64,000 nt of DNA. It comes from Hyalella azteca. Its lineage: Eukaryota; Arthropoda; Malacostraca; Amphipoda; Hyalellidae. Within the stretch, counting starts at the first letter, position 1. Each line of letters starts with the position of its first letter. Shown here piece after piece: positions 62,234 through 64,000 of this stretch. The position numbers and the translations under genes are program-made. The notes under the pieces were generated by a model, which saw only the letters and a list, made by a program, of their open reading frames with translations, searched no databases and was not told the DNA's origin. The stretch covers positions 82,389-146,388 of the forward strand of contig NW_025941602.1 of the NCBI RefSeq assembly GCF_000764305.2, written 5' to 3'.

Positions 62234-64000
62234 ACAGAGATCCTTGACGTACTGGCCGGCGTACGGCCACAGCTTGTACACGATCTGAGGGCAATGTTTT
62301 ACTGATGAATCGTGACGATTACAACCCACTGATGTTAAATGAATCGTTATCGATCACAACCCACTGATTCCAACTGAATCGTTACGATCACAACCCACTG
62401 ATTCTAACTGAATCGTGACGATCACAACCCACTGATTCTAACTGAATCGTGACGATCACAACCCACCGATACTAACTGAATCGTGACGATCACAACCCAC
62501 CGATTCTAACTGAACCGTTACGATCACAACCCACCGATTCTAACTGAATCGTTACGATCATAACCCACTGATTCTAACTGAATCGTTATCGATCACAACC
62601 CACCGATACTAACTGAATCGTGACGATCACAACCCACTGATTCTAACTGAATCGTTATCGATCACAACCCACTGATTCTAACTGAATCGTTACGACCACA
62701 ACCCACTGATTCTAACTGAATCGTGACGATCACAACCCACTGATTCTAACTGAATCGTTACGATCACAACCCACCGATTCTAACTGAATCGTTACGATCA
62801 CAACCCACTGATTCTAACTGAATCGTTATCGATCACAACCCACTGATTCTAACTGAATCGTTACGATCACAACCCACTGATTCTAACTGAATCGTTACGA
62901 TCACAACCCACTGATGTTAACTGAATCGTTATCGATCACAACCCACTGATTCTAACTGAATCGTTACGATCACAACCCACCGATACCAGCTGAATCGTTA
63001 CGATCACATACCATTGATCTTAATTGAATCGTGAACCCACTGATGTTAACTGAATTGTGACGATCACAACCAATCGATGCTTATCTCATCATGACGAGAA
63101 CAACGCACCGATGCCAACTGAATCGTTATGAAAACAACCACCGATGTTTTCATAACGAAAACAACGCACGGATTCTCATCGCATCATAACGAAAACAACT
63201 CACCGATGCTTATTACATCATAACGAAAACAGCGCATTCCCTTTGTTTTTCAGTTTACATTGAGTATGCAGCAAGAAAAGGTTACAGAAGATTTAAATTT
63301 AAGATAATTTACTGGAATTTAAATTCACAGCTTTTATTAGTAAAAATTAAATTACTAAGATTTTTGCAAAAGGCTCCAATTTTTAAAAGAGTTTGAATTT
63401 AATTTTTAGGCTTGCATTTAGGCTTCAAGAGGGAATTTTACGTTCTTCTCATTCTAATACGTTAGGTTGTTATGCAAAAACAACATTTATTAAGTGCCGG
63501 TTATGTACAACTGCAGCAAAACCAAATCTTAACACGAATATTTAGAATGATGCTTTATGAATAACTGAATAACATGGGGTGAATTATGAGTGAATTATCT
63601 TTCCTTTGATGTATTCAAATATGCATCATCTTCTTTTGGTAAGCATTATTGTTTATACTTGAAAATTTTATACTAAAGTAGGCGGAATTTAGGAAGTGAC
63701 AAATAATAACGTAAAACGGGCGTTATATAAAAAAAACGACTTCACCCTCAAAAACCTCACCTTGTTCACCCACTCGACTCTCTCCATGTCTGGGAAGGTC
63801 ACCTGAAAAAATATGGCGAAATAATAAGGAAAAGTCATATCTCCATGGTATTGTCAATAAGTCATAAACATTTGTGTGTCATAGGTACATCATGTAGCAT
63901 GTGTCGGTATATAGTAATATAATCAAGTTGTTAAACAGAAACATGGATGGGTATATACTATGATGTTAAATTTCTATAATCAGGGCAGAGCTCTTCATTA
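62234..64000. repeat. Second copy of the E-Syt exon 2 / exon 3 region
   Basis: It matches 53233-54494 throughout: partial exon 3 head, 34-bp minisatellite (about 22 or more units at 62300-63060, against about five), exon 2 and flanks, and runs off the window end. The copy is upstream of E-Syt exon 1 in the assembled order. Confidence 0.92.
63761..63802 (-). pseudogene. Duplicate of E-Syt exon 2
   Basis: The 42 bases and both splice sites are identical to 54116-54157. As it lies 5' of exon 1 it is probably not used, unless the order in the assembly is wrong. Confidence 0.8.

Noticed and set aside
62300..63220. CRISPR-like array (regular 34-bp period)
   Set aside because: The whole unit repeats with scattered substitutions and there are no spacers; intronic VNTR.

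Overview
This is a stretch of an animal nuclear genome. It has long AT-rich introns with GT/AG boundaries, GC-rich exons, tRNA-derived SINEs, LINE, Tc1 and hAT-like remnants, and many minisatellites. The gene content (a FRMD4/Stepping-stone homologue, an SLC2 sugar transporter, FAIM, an extended synaptotagmin) and the intron style suggest an arthropod, perhaps a crustacean such as an amphipod. That placement is an inference. The exon models below come from reading splice sites and checking phase by hand; most were not supplied as single open frames.

Layout, + strand: (1) about 106-6768, the C-terminal part of a FRMD4A/B / Stepping-stone (CUPID-domain) cytohesin adaptor, five exons and about 1,280 codons in one consistent frame, ending in a PDZ-type tail; a Tc1 transposase remnant lies in its first intron. 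(2) 13584-18249, first and last exons of an SLC2/GLUT-type sugar transporter; the exons for the middle of the protein are absent and the region carries assembly scars. (3) 20922-23106, a complete four-exon FAIM gene of 179 codons. 23107-27998 is intergenic, with two SINEs.

Layout, - strand: 59016 down to 28053 is one extended synaptotagmin (E-Syt, ER-plasma membrane tether and lipid transfer protein). I can place 19 to 20 exons: ER hairpin, SMP domain, C2A, C2B, a Ser/Ala-rich linker and C2C, with matching phases at nearly all joins. The most interesting feature is a cluster of three alternative exons (48662-48574, 46839-46739, 43831-43734). All have phase 0 start and phase 2 end, and each encodes another version of the same C2A segment including calcium-binding loop 3; splicing two together would break the frame, so they look mutually exclusive. 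Almost every E-Syt exon also has a local partial duplication of its boundary, often grown into a minisatellite.

Assembly warnings: three Tn5/Nextera mate-pair junction sequences (12981-13018, 57500-57536, 60853-60890), six single-N joins (12189, 37042, 46926, 51671, 55913, 60461) and several near-identical duplicated blocks (12190-12980/16003-16787, 35608-36075/37952-38573, 49112-49395/49562-49841, 53233-54494/62234-64000) show that some of the duplicated structure may be unmerged haplotypes or chimeric joins. At least three E-Syt segments and most of the SLC2 protein are missing from the window.
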